Of a stretch of 64,000 bases of DNA, positions 52,651 through 62,693 are shown in pieces. The notes beneath the pieces were generated by a model. The model made no database searches. It worked only from the letters and a program-made list of their open reading frames with translations, and was not told the origin of the DNA. This stretch comes from Streptomyces curacoi (lineage in GTDB: Bacteria > Actinomycetota > Actinomycetes > Streptomycetales > Streptomycetaceae), in assembly GCF_001513975.1 (NCBI RefSeq), contig NZ_KQ947984.1, forward strand, positions 758,226 to 822,225, in the 5' to 3' direction. Position 1 is the first letter of the stretch. The number at the start of each line of letters is the position of its first letter. The translations under genes and the position numbers were made by a program.

Positions 52651-53661
52651 CAGGAACCGCTCGCACGTCTCCGTCGGCGTCGGGTCCGGGCTCGGCACCG
52701 AGGTGGTCGGTTCGACCGTCGGGGCGGGGGTCTCGGGCTCCGCCGTGGGCGTGGGGGCCGAGGTGGACGCGCCGGAGCCGTCGCCCGCCGTCGACGACGA
52801 CTGGGCCTCCTTGTCCGCTTCCTTGTCCTTGTCCTCGTCCTTCTTCTTGTCCTCGTCCTTCGGCGACTCCGAGGCCGAGGGAGAGGCCGAGGGGTCCGAC
52901 GACGGAGCGCTCGCGTCCGTCCCCGTAGTCCCGTCCGTCGCCTCCGGTGACGCGGTCACCTCTTCCGACGCCGCGCCCTCCGCCGACTCATCCCCGGCCG
53001 CGGCCGGCTTCGGACTGCTGCCCGGGGCGTCCATACCGAGTTCCGCGAGGCTCAGACCACCCGCGGCCAGGACGAAGCCCGCGGCGATGAGCAGGGTCCG
53101 GCGACGGCGCCGCCGATGCGCGGCGGCCTTGCGATCGCGACGGCTCGCGCCCCCGGACGCGGACTCCTCGTCCGGGTCGCCGTCGTCTTCCTCGTCGTAC
53201 TCGTCGTACTCGGCGTACTCATCGCGCTCGACGTACTCGTCGCGACCGCGCCCCCGCCCTCGGCCTCGCCGCTGTGCGGCCCTGCGGGCGGCCCGTCCGC
53301 CGACCGGCGCCGCCTCCGACACCTCCGCCGCGGCATCAGCGGTCCGCACGTCGTCCGCGGCCCCTGCGGCCTCTTCGGAGCCCTCGGCCCCGTAACCCTC
53401 CGCGTGGTGACCTTCGGCCTCGTAGCCCCCGCCTTCGTAGCTCCCGCCCGCGTAGCCGCCGCCGTACTGCCCCTCGTAGCCCTCATAGGCGCCCTGGCCC
53501 CCCGCGGCCCCCGCGGGCCCCCCCACCGCCCGCTGGGCCATCTGCGGGTACGCCTCGGGCGGGGCGCCCGCGTACGCGCGGAGCGCTTCGCTGGTGGCGC
53601 CGCACCCCGGGCAGGCGAGGGCGCCATTCAGGTGCCGTCGGCACGGGTGGCAGTAGTCCAT
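52636..53661 (-). CDS. SCO2400-family zinc-ribbon membrane protein
   Basis: A 341-residue protein. An N-terminal zinc ribbon (MDYCHPCRRHLNGALACPGCG) is followed by a Gly/Tyr/Glu low-complexity region with GGYxxE repeats, then strongly charged blocks (RGRGRGRGRDEY and EYDEYDEEDDGDPDEE) and one membrane helix (~194-213, LLIAAGFVLAAGGLSLAELG). An external Ser/Pro/Thr/Lys-Asp-Glu tail ends CERFLWWCT with a likely disulfide. I recognise it as the Streptomyces SCO2400 type. Function unknown; the layout suggests a cytoplasmic sensor with a cell-wall-spanning tail. Confidence 0.75.
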   Translation of the reverse strand: MDYCHPCRRHLNGALACPGCGATSEALRAYAGAPPEAYPQMAQRAVGGPAGAAGGQGAYEGYEGQYGGGYAGGSYEGGGYEAEGHHAEGYGAEGSEEAAGAADDVRTADAAAEVSEAAPVGGRAARRAAQRRGRGRGRGRDEYVERDEYAEYDEYDEEDDGDPDEESASGGASRRDRKAAAHRRRRRRTLLIAAGFVLAAGGLSLAELGMDAPGSSPKPAAAGDESAEGAASEEVTASPEATDGTTGTDASAPSSDPSASPSASESPKDEDKKKDEDKDKEADKEAQSSSTAGDGSGASTSAPTPTAEPETPAPTVEPTTSVPSPDPTPTETCERFLWWCT

Positions 53662-53855
53662 GACGCGGGAAGACTAGGTTCCGCACGGGCACGGTTGATA
53701 GTCACAGCTGTGAAAGTTCTGTAGGGAACCATCCGTTCCGGCATACCGAGTTGAGGGATATGCCAGGACACGCCAGACACGCCCCCCTCACTCCGTGACC
53801 GGCCGACCGAAATCCGTATCGAAAGCAGTGTCGAAACCGTTATGCGTGCGACCCA

Positions 53856-53885
53856 TTGACACTCCCGGCGCCGCCTCCCTACTGT
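53856..53885 (+). promoter_or_regulatory. Sigma-HrdB-type promoter of the sugar-acid dehydratase operon
   Basis: TTGACA (53856-53861), an 18-bp spacer and TACTGT (53880-53885) form the best housekeeping promoter in the window. Predicted TSS near 53892 is immediately upstream of the operator at 53895. Located in the gap 53662-53974, which has no gene. Confidence 0.8.
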
Positions 53886-53894
53886 CACGTCAGC

Positions 53895-53923
53895 ATTTCG
53901 AACGTGTGCCGAAATATCGAACA
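53895..53923 (+). promoter_or_regulatory. Composite operator, copy 1
   Basis: ATTTCG-N9-CGAAAT is a perfect inverted repeat (53895-53915), followed directly by TATCGAACA. The CGAAC-N6-CGAAATATCGAACA core (53899-53923) recurs at 56207-56231. Position just past the -10 box is typical of a repressor roadblock. Confidence 0.75.
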
Positions 53924-53974
53924 TGCTCGGATGCAACGTCAAATGAGCCGACGACGCAGCAAGGGGCAATTGCC

Positions 53975-55132
53975 GTGCGCATCACCGGAATCAGCACACA
54001 TGTGGTCGGGACGCCGTGGCGCAACCTGACATACGTCCAGGTGCACACCGACGAGGGCATCACCGGAGTCGGCGAGACCCGGATGCTGGGCCACACCGAC
54101 GCGCTGATCGGTTATCTGCGGGAGGCCGAGGCCAACCACATTCTCGGTTCGGACCCGTTCGCCGTGGAAGACCTCGTCAAGCGGATGAAGTACGGCGACT
54201 ACGGGCGCGCCGGCGAGATCGTGATGTCCGGGATCGCCGTGATCGAGATGGCCTGCTGGGACATCAAGGGCAAGGCCCTGGGCGTGCCGGTCTGGCAGCT
54301 CCTCGGCGGCAAGGTCACCGACAAGGTCAAGGCGTACGCCAACGGCTGGTACACCACCGAGCGGACCCCGGAGGCGTACCACAAGGCCGCCCAGGGCGTC
54401 ATGGAGCGCGGCTACAAGGCGCTCAAGATCGACCCGTTCGGCACCGGCCACTTCGAGCTCGACCACGAGCAGACCCTCTACGCCGTCTCCCTCATCGAGG
54501 CCGTCCGCGACGCCATCGGCCCGGAGGCCGAGCTGATGCTGGAGATGCACGGCCGCTTCTCCCCCGCGACCGCCGTCCGCCTCGCCAAGGAGCTGGCCCC
54601 GTTCAAGCCGGCCTGGCTGGAGGAGCCGTGCCCGCCGGAGAACCTGAAGGCGCTGGAGAAGGTCGCCGCCAAGGTCGACATTCCGGTCGCCACCGGTGAG
54701 CGCATCCACGATCGCATCGAGTTCCGTGAGCTCTTCGAGAGCCAGGCCGTCGACATCATCCAGCCCGATGTCGGCCACATCGGCGGCATCTGGGAGACGC
54801 GCAAGCTGGCCGCGACCGCCGAGACCCACTACATGCTGGTAGCGCCGCACAACGTGGGCGGCTCCGTGCTCACCGCGGCCTCCCTCCAGGTCGGCTTCAC
54901 CTCGCCGAACTTCAAGATCCTGGAGCACTTCAACGACTTCGCCGACGCGGAGATCAAGAAGGTCGTCAAGGGCGCCCCGCAGGTGGTCGACGGGTACTTC
55001 CACCTCTCCGACGCGCCGGGCCTCGGTGTCGAGCTCGACGTCGACGCCGCCGCCGAGTTCCCGCAGCAGCAGGCCCGCTTCGACCTGTGGGCCGAGGGCT
55101 GGGAGCAGCGCAAGCCCAAGGCCACCAAGTGA
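53975..55132 (+). CDS. Enolase-superfamily sugar-acid dehydratase (galactonate dehydratase-like)
   Basis: A 385-residue MR/MLE-type enzyme. Metal and acid-base residues: Lys151 (KIDPFG), Glu190 and His192 (LEMHGR), Glu216 (LEEP), Glu242 (GERIH), Asp265 (QPDVGH) and His292 (APHN). This pattern matches galactonate/gluconate-type dehydratases, though the usual Asp in DFHGR is Glu here. It should dehydrate an aldonate to a 2-keto-3-deoxy acid. GTG 53975 has AAGGGG upstream. First gene of an operon with the alcohol dehydrogenase. Confidence 0.85.
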   Translation: MRITGISTHVVGTPWRNLTYVQVHTDEGITGVGETRMLGHTDALIGYLREAEANHILGSDPFAVEDLVKRMKYGDYGRAGEIVMSGIAVIEMACWDIKGKALGVPVWQLLGGKVTDKVKAYANGWYTTERTPEAYHKAAQGVMERGYKALKIDPFGTGHFELDHEQTLYAVSLIEAVRDAIGPEAELMLEMHGRFSPATAVRLAKELAPFKPAWLEEPCPPENLKALEKVAAKVDIPVATGERIHDRIEFRELFESQAVDIIQPDVGHIGGIWETRKLAATAETHYMLVAPHNVGGSVLTAASLQVGFTSPNFKILEHFNDFADAEIKKVVKGAPQVVDGYFHLSDAPGLGVELDVDAAAEFPQQQARFDLWAEGWEQRKPKATK

Positions 55133-56133
55133 ACACCGCCGTAGTCATCGAGGCGCCCGGCGAGCACCGGCTCACCGAGCACACGCCTCGTGACCCCGGC
55201 CCCGGCGAGGCGCTGGTCCGCGTCCACGCGGTCGGTATCTGCGGCAGTGACCGCGAGGTGTACCAGGGCAACCGGCCCGAGGGGTACGTCCGTTACCCGC
55301 TCACGCCCGGCCATGAGTGGTCCGGCACCGTCCAGGCGGTCGGCGCCGGGGTGCCCGGGAGCCTCGTCGGCCGCAAGGTCGTCGGTGAGGGCTTCCGCAA
55401 CTGCCAGGTGTGCGACCGCTGCCACGCCGGTGAGACCACGCTGTGCACCGCGGGGTACGAGGAGACCGGGTTCACCCAGCCCGGCGCCATGGCCGCCACG
55501 CTCACGCTGCCGGCCCGGCTGCTGCACGTCCTGCCGGACGACGCCGACCTGACCGCCGCCGCCCTGCTGGAGCCGGCCGCCTGTATCGCCGCCGCGGCGA
55601 TCAAGGCGAACGCGCTGCCGGGCGAGCGGGTGGCGGTCGTCGGCACCGGGACGCTCGGGATGTTCGCCGTCCAGTTCCTGAAGGCGGGCTCGCCGGCCGA
55701 GCTGCTGGTGGTGGGCACCCGCAACGACCGGGAGCAGCTGTCGCGGCAGTACGGGGCGACCGACTTCCGCACCAAGGACCAGGAGCTCCCCGACGACTTC
55801 GACGTCGTCATCGAGACCGCCGGGTCCGCCGACGCCGCGCGCACCTCCGCCGCACTGCTGAGGCGGGGCGGGCGGCTGGTCCTCACCGGGATCCCGGCGC
55901 CGGGCGCCGACGGCCTGGACCCGACGGATCTGGTCGTACGGCAACTGGAGGTGCACACCGTCTTCGGGGCGCCGCCGGACGCCTGGGCACACACGGTGCG
56001 CGTGTTCGCGGCCGGGCTGCTCGATCCGCTGCCGCTGATCACGCACGAGCTGCCGCTGGAGGAGTTCCCACAGGCGATCGAGCTCGTCGGGTCCGGTGAT
56101 CCGAAGGTGGGCAAGGTCCTCCTTCACCCCTAG
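55129..56133 (+). CDS. Zinc-dependent alcohol/polyol dehydrogenase (MDR)
   Basis: A 334-residue MDR enzyme. Catalytic zinc ligands: Cys in VGICGSDRE and His-Glu in PGHEWSG. The structural-zinc cluster is NCQVCDRCHAGETTLC. The Rossmann motif is VAVVGTGTLGMFA. GTG 55129 overlaps the dehydratase stop (GTGA), so it is translationally coupled. It probably oxidises a sugar or sugar alcohol (inference). Confidence 0.92.
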   Translation: MNTAVVIEAPGEHRLTEHTPRDPGPGEALVRVHAVGICGSDREVYQGNRPEGYVRYPLTPGHEWSGTVQAVGAGVPGSLVGRKVVGEGFRNCQVCDRCHAGETTLCTAGYEETGFTQPGAMAATLTLPARLLHVLPDDADLTAAALLEPAACIAAAAIKANALPGERVAVVGTGTLGMFAVQFLKAGSPAELLVVGTRNDREQLSRQYGATDFRTKDQELPDDFDVVIETAGSADAARTSAALLRRGGRLVLTGIPAPGADGLDPTDLVVRQLEVHTVFGAPPDAWAHTVRVFAAGLLDPLPLITHELPLEEFPQAIELVGSGDPKVGKVLLHP

Positions 56134-56135
56134 AC

Positions 56136-56180
56136 GTACGCCGGTACGGGGGCAACCTGACGGCTTCCGTACCGGCGTAC
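56136..56180 (+). terminator. Terminator of the dehydratase-dehydrogenase operon
   Basis: GTACGCCGGTACGG and CCGTACCGGCGTAC form a perfect 14-bp stem with a 17-nt loop, 3 bp after the stop. Confidence 0.88.
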
Positions 56181-56206
56181 TCCCAAGCCCCCCGCGCCCT
56201 GAGCCG

Positions 56207-56231
56207 CGAACCTCGTCCGAAATATCGAACA
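56207..56231 (+). promoter_or_regulatory. Composite operator, copy 2
   Basis: CGAAC-N6-CGAAATATCGAACA repeats the upstream operator with identical spacing, 14 bp before the next gene start. Shared control by one regulator of both units is strongly implied. Confidence 0.72.
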
Positions 56232-56244
56232 CAAAGGACAGCTT

Positions 56245-57213
56245 GTGACCGACGCTTCCGCCACGGCAGCCCGTCGACCCGGTGAGCAGGCGCTCGCCGC
56301 CCTCGGCCTGGGCGCGCCCGACCTCTCCCCCGCCGACGCCTCGCCCCACACCTTCCCGGGCGGCGGCCGCTGGCGCACCGAGATCCCCTCGTGCGAGGGT
56401 CCCGAAGCGCTGGCCGTCGTCCTCAAGGAAGCCTCGCGACTGGACGTGCCGATCCACCGGATCAGCCAGGGCAGCGGCGTGTGGATGCTGACCGACGCCG
56501 AGATCACCGAGATGGTCGAGGCAACCGCCGAGCGCGACATCGAGCTCTGCCTGTTCACCGGCCCGCGCGGCACCTGGGACATCGGCGGGTCCACGCGCAC
56601 CGACTCGCGGGGGGCCGGACTGCGCGCCCGCGGCCACGACGCCGTCGCCGGCTGCGTCGAAGACGCCGTACGCGCCACGGAGTTGGGCGTCAAGTGCCTG
56701 CTCGTCGCCGACGAGGGCGTGCTGTGGACGCTGCACCGGGCGCGGGCCGCCGGGATCCTCCCCGCCGACACGACGTTCAAGGCGAGCGCGCTGATCGGTC
56801 CCGTCAACCCGGCCGCGTACGCCGTGTACGAGCAGCTGGGCGCCGACTCGATCAACGTGCCGAGCGATCTGACGCTCGACCACCTCACCGAGATCCGGCG
56901 GGTGTCCGGCGCCCCCATGGACATGTACATCGAGGCCCCCGACGACCTCGGCGGCTATGTGCGGATGTACGAGGTCGCCGAGCTGATCAGACGCGGCGCG
57001 CCGCTCTACCTGAAGTTCGGGCTGTCCAAGGCCCCCGGCATCTACCCCTACGGCCACCACATGCGGGACCTGACGCTGGCCACCGCCAAGGAACGCGTCC
57101 GGCGGGGCCGGCTCGCCCTGGACCTGCTGGCGCGGCACGGAGCGGACGGCGACATGGCACCTCTCGGCTCACGGCTGCCCGGGACGCTGAAGCGATTCGA
57201 AACTCCCGCATAA
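56245..57213 (+). CDS. TIM-barrel-like protein in the sugar cluster, function unknown
   Basis: A 322-residue cytoplasmic protein with (beta/alpha)8-like periodicity: [97 protein letters not shown] and [11 protein letters not shown]. The pattern resembles U32-peptidase-like or aldolase-like barrels, but no lysine Schiff-base motif is certain. GTG 56245. It is preceded by operator copy 2 and followed by the sugar ABC genes. Possibly processes the keto-deoxy acid made by the dehydratase (inference). Confidence 0.65.
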   Translation: MTDASATAARRPGEQALAALGLGAPDLSPADASPHTFPGGGRWRTEIPSCEGPEALAVVLKEASRLDVPIHRISQGSGVWMLTDAEITEMVEATAERDIELCLFTGPRGTWDIGGSTRTDSRGAGLRARGHDAVAGCVEDAVRATELGVKCLLVADEGVLWTLHRARAAGILPADTTFKASALIGPVNPAAYAVYEQLGADSINVPSDLTLDHLTEIRRVSGAPMDMYIEAPDDLGGYVRMYEVAELIRRGAPLYLKFGLSKAPGIYPYGHHMRDLTLATAKERVRRGRLALDLLARHGADGDMAPLGSRLPGTLKRFETPA

Positions 57214-57356
57214 CGTTCCGGGCAAACCCCCTTCACAAAAGAAGACGCAGTCGAACACAATCCCACACACCCTCGGTCGACCCGCACACCGCCCCTCGGA
57301 GGCGTCCTCGCACCGCCAGACCGAGCCCTGCCCCACCCACATCAAGGATGATGATC

Positions 57357-58469
57357 ATGCGTACTCGCAGAGCCGCACTCGCCGCCATAGCCTCCGCCGC
57401 CTCCCTCGCCCTGACCCTGACGGCCTGTGGCCAGAGCGGTGAGGGCGGCAGCAAGGAGGAGGGCGGGGACACCAAGGGCGCCACCATCGGCATCGCGATG
57501 CCGACCAAGTCCTCCGAGCGCTGGATCGCCGACGGCAACAACGTCGTCAAGGACCTGGAGTCCAAGGGCTACAAGACCAAGCTGGTCTACGGCGAGGACG
57601 ACCCCGACCAGCAGGTGTCGCAGATCGAGAACCTGATCACCCAGGGCGTCAAGGCGCTGATCGTCGCGGCCATCGACAACAAGTCGATGAACAACGTGCT
57701 CCAGCAGGCCGCGGACGCCAACATCCCGGTGATCTCCTACGACCGCCTCATCCTCGGCACCAAGAACGTCGACTACTACGCGTCGTTCGACAACGAGAAG
57801 GTCGGCGAGCTCCAGGGCAACTACATCGTCGAGAAGCTCGGCCTGAAGGACGGCTCCAAGAAGGGCCCCTTCAACATCGAGCTGTTCGCCGGCTCCAACG
57901 ACGACAACAACACCCGCTACTTCTTCCAGGGCGCGATGAACGTCCTGCAGCCCTACATCGACAAGAAGCAGCTGGTCGTCCGCTCCAAGCAGACCGCGCT
58001 GAACCAGGTCACCACCCTGCGCTGGGACGGCGGCACCGCCCAGAAGCGCATGGACGACATCCTGACCTCGGCCTACAAGAGCGAGCGCGTCGACGCGGTC
58101 CTCTCGCCGTACGACGGCATCTCCATCGGCATCCTCTCGGCGCTGAAGTCCGACGACTACGGCTCCAAGAGCAAGCCGCTGCCCATCGTCACCGGTCAGG
58201 ACGCCGAGGTGGCCTCGGTGAAGTCGATCATCGCCGACGAGCAGTCGATGACCGTCTACAAGGACACCCGTGAGCTCGCCAAGGTGGCCTCGAACATGGT
58301 CGACGCGGTGCTCAACAAGAAGAAGCCCGAGGTCAACGACACCAAGACCTACGACAACGGCGCCAAGGTCGTCCCGGCCTACCTGCTCACGCCGGTCAGC
58401 GTCGACAAGAACAACTACAAGGAGACGGTCGTCGACTCCGGCTACATCAAGGAAAGCGACCTCAAGTAA
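57357..58469 (+). CDS. Sugar ABC transporter substrate-binding lipoprotein (ChvE/XylF type)
   Basis: A 370-residue lipoprotein. Lipobox Cys24 (LTLTACG), then a PBP1-type fold: [74 protein letters not shown] and [14 protein letters not shown]. Matches ChvE/XylF receptors for galactose, arabinose, xylose or glucuronate. ATG 57357 has AAGGA 8 nt upstream. First of a three-gene importer. Confidence 0.95.
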   Translation: MRTRRAALAAIASAASLALTLTACGQSGEGGSKEEGGDTKGATIGIAMPTKSSERWIADGNNVVKDLESKGYKTKLVYGEDDPDQQVSQIENLITQGVKALIVAAIDNKSMNNVLQQAADANIPVISYDRLILGTKNVDYYASFDNEKVGELQGNYIVEKLGLKDGSKKGPFNIELFAGSNDDNNTRYFFQGAMNVLQPYIDKKQLVVRSKQTALNQVTTLRWDGGTAQKRMDDILTSAYKSERVDAVLSPYDGISIGILSALKSDDYGSKSKPLPIVTGQDAEVASVKSIIADEQSMTVYKDTRELAKVASNMVDAVLNKKKPEVNDTKTYDNGAKVVPAYLLTPVSVDKNNYKETVVDSGYIKESDLK

Positions 58470-58501
58470 CCGCCGGCACACTCTGATTGGAAGGCACGAC
58501 C

Positions 58502-60052
58502 ATGGCGGGACCCGTCCTGGAAATGCGCTCGATCGTCAAGACCTTTCCCGGCGTCAAGGCGCTGTCGGACGTCACGCTGACCGTCCAGCAGGGCGAGGTC
58601 CACGCCATCTGCGGGGAGAACGGCGCCGGTAAGTCGACCCTGATGAAGGTCCTCTCCGGCGTCCACCCGCACGGCACCTACGAAGGGGACATCCTCTTCG
58701 AAGGTGAGGTCTGTGAGTTCAAGGACATCCGGGCGAGCGAGCAGCGCGGCATCGTCATCATCCACCAGGAACTGGCGCTGTCGCCGTTCCTCTCCCTCGC
58801 GGAGAACATCTTCCTCGGCAACGAGCACGCCAAGGGCGGGTTCATCGACTGGCGGGAGACCCTGCGGCACGCCACCGAGCTGCTGCGCCGGGTCGGCCTG
58901 TCCGACCACCCGGACACCCGCGTCGCCGACATCGGCGTGGGCAAGCAGCAGCTGGTGGAGATCGCCAAGGCGCTGTCGAAGAAGGTGAAGCTGCTCATCC
59001 TGGATGAGCCGACCGCGGCCCTGAACGACGAGGACAGCGGCAAACTCCTGGATCTCATCCTGGAGTTGAAGAAGCAGGGCATCACCTCGATCATCATCTC
59101 CCACAAGCTCAACGAGATCCGCAAGGTCGCCGACTCGGTGACGATCATCCGGGACGGCCAGACCATCGAGACGCTCGATGTGAAGGCCCCGGAGACCACC
59201 GAGGACCGGATCATCAGCGGCATGGTGGGCCGCGACCTGGAGCACCGCTTCCCGGAGCGCACCCCGCACGAGCCGGAGGAGGGCGCGGCTCCCGCGCTGG
59301 AGATCCGGGGCTGGACCGTGCACCACCCGATCGACCAGCAGCGCAAGGTCGTCGACGATGTGTCACTGACCGTGCGGCGCGGGGAGATCGTCGGGATCGC
59401 GGGCCTGATGGGCGCCGGCCGCACCGAGCTCGCGATGAGCGTCTTCGGCCGCACCTACGGCCGGTACGCGGGCGGCACGGTCCTCAAGGACGGCAAGGAG
59501 ATCCGTACGAAGTCCGTCCCCGAGGCCGTGAAGAACGGCATCGCGTACGTCACCGAGGACCGCAAGCACTACGGCCTGAACCTCATCGACACCATCAACC
59601 GCAACATCTCGCTCAGCGCGCTGGGCAAGGTCGCCAAGCGGGGCGTGGTCGACGAGCACGAGGAGCGGCAGGTCGCCGAGGGCTTCCGCAAGTCCATGAA
59701 CATCAAGGCGCCGACCGTCTTCGAGCCGGTGGGCAAGCTGTCCGGCGGCAACCAGCAGAAGGTCGTCCTCAGCAAGTGGATCTTCGCGGGTCCGGACGTG
59801 CTGATCCTGGACGAGCCGACGCGCGGCATCGACGTCGGTGCCAAGTACGAGATCTACACGGTCATCGACCAGCTGGCCGCCCAGGGCAAGGCGGTCGTCT
59901 TCATCTCCTCCGAGCTGCCGGAGCTGCTCGGCATGTGTGACCGCATCTACACGATGGCCGCGGGGCGGCTGACCGGCGAGTTCTCGCGGGCCGAGGCCTC
60001 GCAGGAGTCGCTGATGCGTCAGATGACTAAGGACAAAGAGGTAACCCGATGA
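58502..60052 (+). CDS. Sugar ABC transporter ATP-binding protein (two domains)
   Basis: A 516-residue protein with two fused nucleotide-binding domains. Domain 1: Walker [10 protein letters not shown] (38-46), signature [14 protein letters not shown] and [12 protein letters not shown]. Domain 2 has the degenerate Walker [11 protein letters not shown], signature [14 protein letters not shown] and [12 protein letters not shown], as in RbsA/XylG/MglA. ATG 58502 follows GGAAGG. Powers the importer with the permease. Confidence 0.96.
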   Translation: MAGPVLEMRSIVKTFPGVKALSDVTLTVQQGEVHAICGENGAGKSTLMKVLSGVHPHGTYEGDILFEGEVCEFKDIRASEQRGIVIIHQELALSPFLSLAENIFLGNEHAKGGFIDWRETLRHATELLRRVGLSDHPDTRVADIGVGKQQLVEIAKALSKKVKLLILDEPTAALNDEDSGKLLDLILELKKQGITSIIISHKLNEIRKVADSVTIIRDGQTIETLDVKAPETTEDRIISGMVGRDLEHRFPERTPHEPEEGAAPALEIRGWTVHHPIDQQRKVVDDVSLTVRRGEIVGIAGLMGAGRTELAMSVFGRTYGRYAGGTVLKDGKEIRTKSVPEAVKNGIAYVTEDRKHYGLNLIDTINRNISLSALGKVAKRGVVDEHEERQVAEGFRKSMNIKAPTVFEPVGKLSGGNQQKVVLSKWIFAGPDVLILDEPTRGIDVGAKYEIYTVIDQLAAQGKAVVFISSELPELLGMCDRIYTMAAGRLTGEFSRAEASQESLMRQMTKDKEVTR

Positions 60053-61293
60053 GCACGGATGTGACCGCCAAGACCCCGGCCCCCGCGCCGCCGGGCAAGA
60101 GCGGAGGGGCCGCGGGCGACGGCCTGCTCCAGCTGGTGATGGACGGCATGCGCCGCAACATGCGTCAGTACGGCATGCTGATCGCCCTCGGCCTGATCGT
60201 GGTGCTGTTCGCCGTGTGGACCGACGGCGACCTGCTGCTGCCGCGCAACGTCTCCAACCTGGTGCTGCAGAACAGCTACATCCTGATTCTGGCGATCGGC
60301 ATGATGCTGGTCATCATCGCGGGCCACATCGATCTGTCGGTCGGTTCACTGACGGCGTTCGTCGGCGCGATGGCCGCCGTGTTCATGGTCAGGAACGACA
60401 TGCCATGGCCGGTCGCCGTCCTCCTGTGCCTGGCCGTCGGCGCCCTCGCGGGTGCCGTACAAGGGTTCTTCATCGCGTACGGCGGCATACCGTCGTTCAT
60501 CGTGACCCTCGCGGGCATGCTGATCTTCCGCGGTCTGACCGAGATCTTCCTGGAGGGCCAGACCCTCGGCCCGTTCCCGGAGGGGCTGCAGAAGGTCGCC
60601 AACGGCTTCCTGCCCGAGGTCGGTCCGAACACGAACTACCACAACCTCACTCTGCTGCTGGGCTTCGCGATGATCGCGTTCGTGGTCTTCCAGGAGTTCC
60701 GCGACCGCCGCCGGCAGCAGGAGTTCGCCCTCGATGTCCCGCCCTTCAACCTGTTCCTGCTGAAGCTCGTCGCGATCGGCGCCGCCATCCTCACGCTGAC
60801 GATGCTGCTGGCCAGCTACAAGGGCGCCCCGATCGTGCTGCTCGTCCTCGGCGTGCTGCTCGTCGGCTTCGGCTACGTGATGCGCAACGCGATCATCGGC
60901 CGCCACATCTACGCGATCGGCGGCAACCTCCCGGCGGCCAAGCTGTCGGGTGTGAAGGACAAGAAGGTCACCTTCCTGGTCTTCCTGAACATGGGCATGC
61001 TCGCGGCCCTGGCGGGTCTGGTCTTCGCCGCCCGCTTCAACGCGGCCTCGCCCAAGGCGGGCCTCAACTTCGAGCTGGAGGCGATCGCGGCCTCGTTCAT
61101 CGGCGGTGCGTCGATGAGCGGCGGCGTCGGCACCGTCCTCGGCGCGATCATCGGTGGCCTGGTCCTGGGCGTGCTGAACAACGGCATGAACCTCGTCGGC
61201 ATCGGCACCGACTGGCAGCAGGTCATCAAGGGCCTGGTGCTCCTGGCGGCGGTCGGCTTCGACGTGTGGAACAAGCGGAAGGTCGGTTCGTAA
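60049..61293 (+). CDS. Sugar ABC transporter permease (XylH/GguB type)
   Basis: A 414-residue permease with about 10-11 helices. The conserved [20 protein letters not shown] and [19 protein letters not shown], then [20 protein letters not shown], are signatures of the RbsC/XylH family. ATG 60049 overlaps the ATPase stop (ATGA). An internal helix pair with a long basic loop ([10 protein letters not shown]) is typical of GguB. Confidence 0.95.
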   Translation: MSTDVTAKTPAPAPPGKSGGAAGDGLLQLVMDGMRRNMRQYGMLIALGLIVVLFAVWTDGDLLLPRNVSNLVLQNSYILILAIGMMLVIIAGHIDLSVGSLTAFVGAMAAVFMVRNDMPWPVAVLLCLAVGALAGAVQGFFIAYGGIPSFIVTLAGMLIFRGLTEIFLEGQTLGPFPEGLQKVANGFLPEVGPNTNYHNLTLLLGFAMIAFVVFQEFRDRRRQQEFALDVPPFNLFLLKLVAIGAAILTLTMLLASYKGAPIVLLVLGVLLVGFGYVMRNAIIGRHIYAIGGNLPAAKLSGVKDKKVTFLVFLNMGMLAALAGLVFAARFNAASPKAGLNFELEAIAASFIGGASMSGGVGTVLGAIIGGLVLGVLNNGMNLVGIGTDWQQVIKGLVLLAAVGFDVWNKRKVGS

Positions 61294-61301
61294 ATCCCCT
61301 C

Positions 61302-61325
61302 GGGCCCCGCCGGAAGGCGGGGCCC
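61302..61325 (+). terminator. Hairpin between permease and epimerase genes
   Basis: GGGCCCCGCC-GGAA-GGCGGGGCCC followed by TTCC. A 10-bp GNRA-like-capped stem 38 bp before the epimerase start; probable partial terminator inside the operon. Confidence 0.85.
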
Positions 61326-61362
61326 TTCCACTTCAGTTCAACTTCCTGAGCAGGAGCCGCAC

Positions 61363-62508
61363 ATGGACATGAGCAGACGTACGGTCATAGCCGGAGCCGC
61401 AGCGGCGGGGATCACCGCCGCGACCATCGGCACCGCACAGGCCACGGGAGGCAGGACGCCGGTGAAGTCGCTCTTCGGCAAGCTCGCCGACGGCACGAAG
61501 ATCTACAGCTGGTCGCTGGCCAACGGCGGCACCCGCATGAAGGTCCTCTCCTACGGCGGCATCGTGCAGTCCCTGGAGGTCCCGGACCGCCGCGGCCGGT
61601 ACGCCAACATCTCCCTGGGCTTCGACAACATCGAGGACTACGTCGCCAAGAGCCCGTACTTCGGCGCCCTGATCGGCCGCTACGGCAACCGCATCGGCAA
61701 GGGCCAGTTCACGCTCGACGGCAAGACCTACCAGGTCAACGTCAACGACGGCGTGAACAGCCTGCACGGCGGCGCCAAGGGCTTCGACAAGCACGTGTGG
61801 GACATCGAGCCGTTCACCAAGGGCTCGGACGTCGGCCTGTACCTGCACTACACGTCCGTCGACGGCGAGATGGGCTACCCGGGCACGCTCAAGGTGAAGG
61901 TGACGTACACCCTCACCAAGCACGGCGACTGGCGCATCGACTACGAGGCCACCACCGACAAGGCCACGGTCGTCAACCTCACCAGCCATGTGTACTGGAA
62001 CCTCGCCGGCGAGGGCAGCGGCACGATCGAGAACCACCAGCTGAAGATCGCCGCGTCCCGCTACACCCCCGTCGACTCGGGCCTCATCCCCACCGGTGAG
62101 CTGGCCCCCGTCGCGGGCACCCCCTTCGACTTCCGCCGCACCAAGGCGATCGGCGAGGACATCCGCGAAGCCCACCAGCAGCTGCTGTACGGCAAGGGCA
62201 TCGACCACAACTGGGTGCTCGACAAGGGCATCTCGCCGCGTCCCGAGTGGTGCGCGACCCTGAAGGACCCCTCCTCCGGCCGCACGCTGCGGATGGCGAC
62301 CACGGAGCCGGGCCTGCAGTTCTACTCCGGCAACTTCCTCGACGGCACCCTGGTCGGCCCCTCCGGCCGCACCTACCGCCAGGGTGACGCGCTGTGCCTG
62401 GAGACGCAGCACTTCCCGGACTCGCCGAACAAGCCGTCGTTCCCGTCGACGGTGCTGCGTCCGGGGCAGACGTACCGTTCGACGACGGTCCACTCGTTCA
62501 CCTGCTGA
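61363..62508 (+). CDS. Tat-exported aldose 1-epimerase
   Basis: A 381-residue epimerase with a twin-arginine signal (MSRRTVIAGAAAAG) ending near AQATGG. Catalytic His in VNLTSHVYWNL, substrate His in LHGG and Glu in LETQHFPDSPN. ATG 61363 has AGGAG upstream. Converting beta- and alpha-anomers outside the cell would present the anomer preferred by the binding protein (inference). Paralogue of the cytoplasmic enzyme at 37923. Confidence 0.93.
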   Translation: MDMSRRTVIAGAAAAGITAATIGTAQATGGRTPVKSLFGKLADGTKIYSWSLANGGTRMKVLSYGGIVQSLEVPDRRGRYANISLGFDNIEDYVAKSPYFGALIGRYGNRIGKGQFTLDGKTYQVNVNDGVNSLHGGAKGFDKHVWDIEPFTKGSDVGLYLHYTSVDGEMGYPGTLKVKVTYTLTKHGDWRIDYEATTDKATVVNLTSHVYWNLAGEGSGTIENHQLKIAASRYTPVDSGLIPTGELAPVAGTPFDFRRTKAIGEDIREAHQQLLYGKGIDHNWVLDKGISPRPEWCATLKDPSSGRTLRMATTEPGLQFYSGNFLDGTLVGPSGRTYRQGDALCLETQHFPDSPNKPSFPSTVLRPGQTYRSTTVHSFTC

Positions 62509-62650
62509 AGTCTGCCCGGACGTCGCTTCTGACGGTTCTTCACAGGTGGCACACAAGTTCTCACCGGTTCCCCGGTGGTTGAACAGCGCCACCCCAGCCT
62601 CCGTATGTATGGGCGGCCCGTGCTCCCCCGCGCGGGCCACCCAAGACGAC

Positions 62651-62675
62651 GGGCCCGGTCGTCCCCGCCGGGCCC
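62651..62675 (+). terminator. Hairpin upstream of the aminotransferase
   Basis: GGGCCCGG-N9-CCGGGCCC, an 8-bp stem ending 18 nt before the aminotransferase start. It may end the sugar operon or fold in the 5' leader. Confidence 0.55.
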
Positions 62676-62693
62676 GCCCCATACGGAGGTTCC

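Noticed and set aside
57251..57259. TCGAACACA as a third copy of the sugar operator
   Set aside because: Only the last 9 bp match and the CGAAA half-site at the correct spacing is absent; kept only as a weak note.
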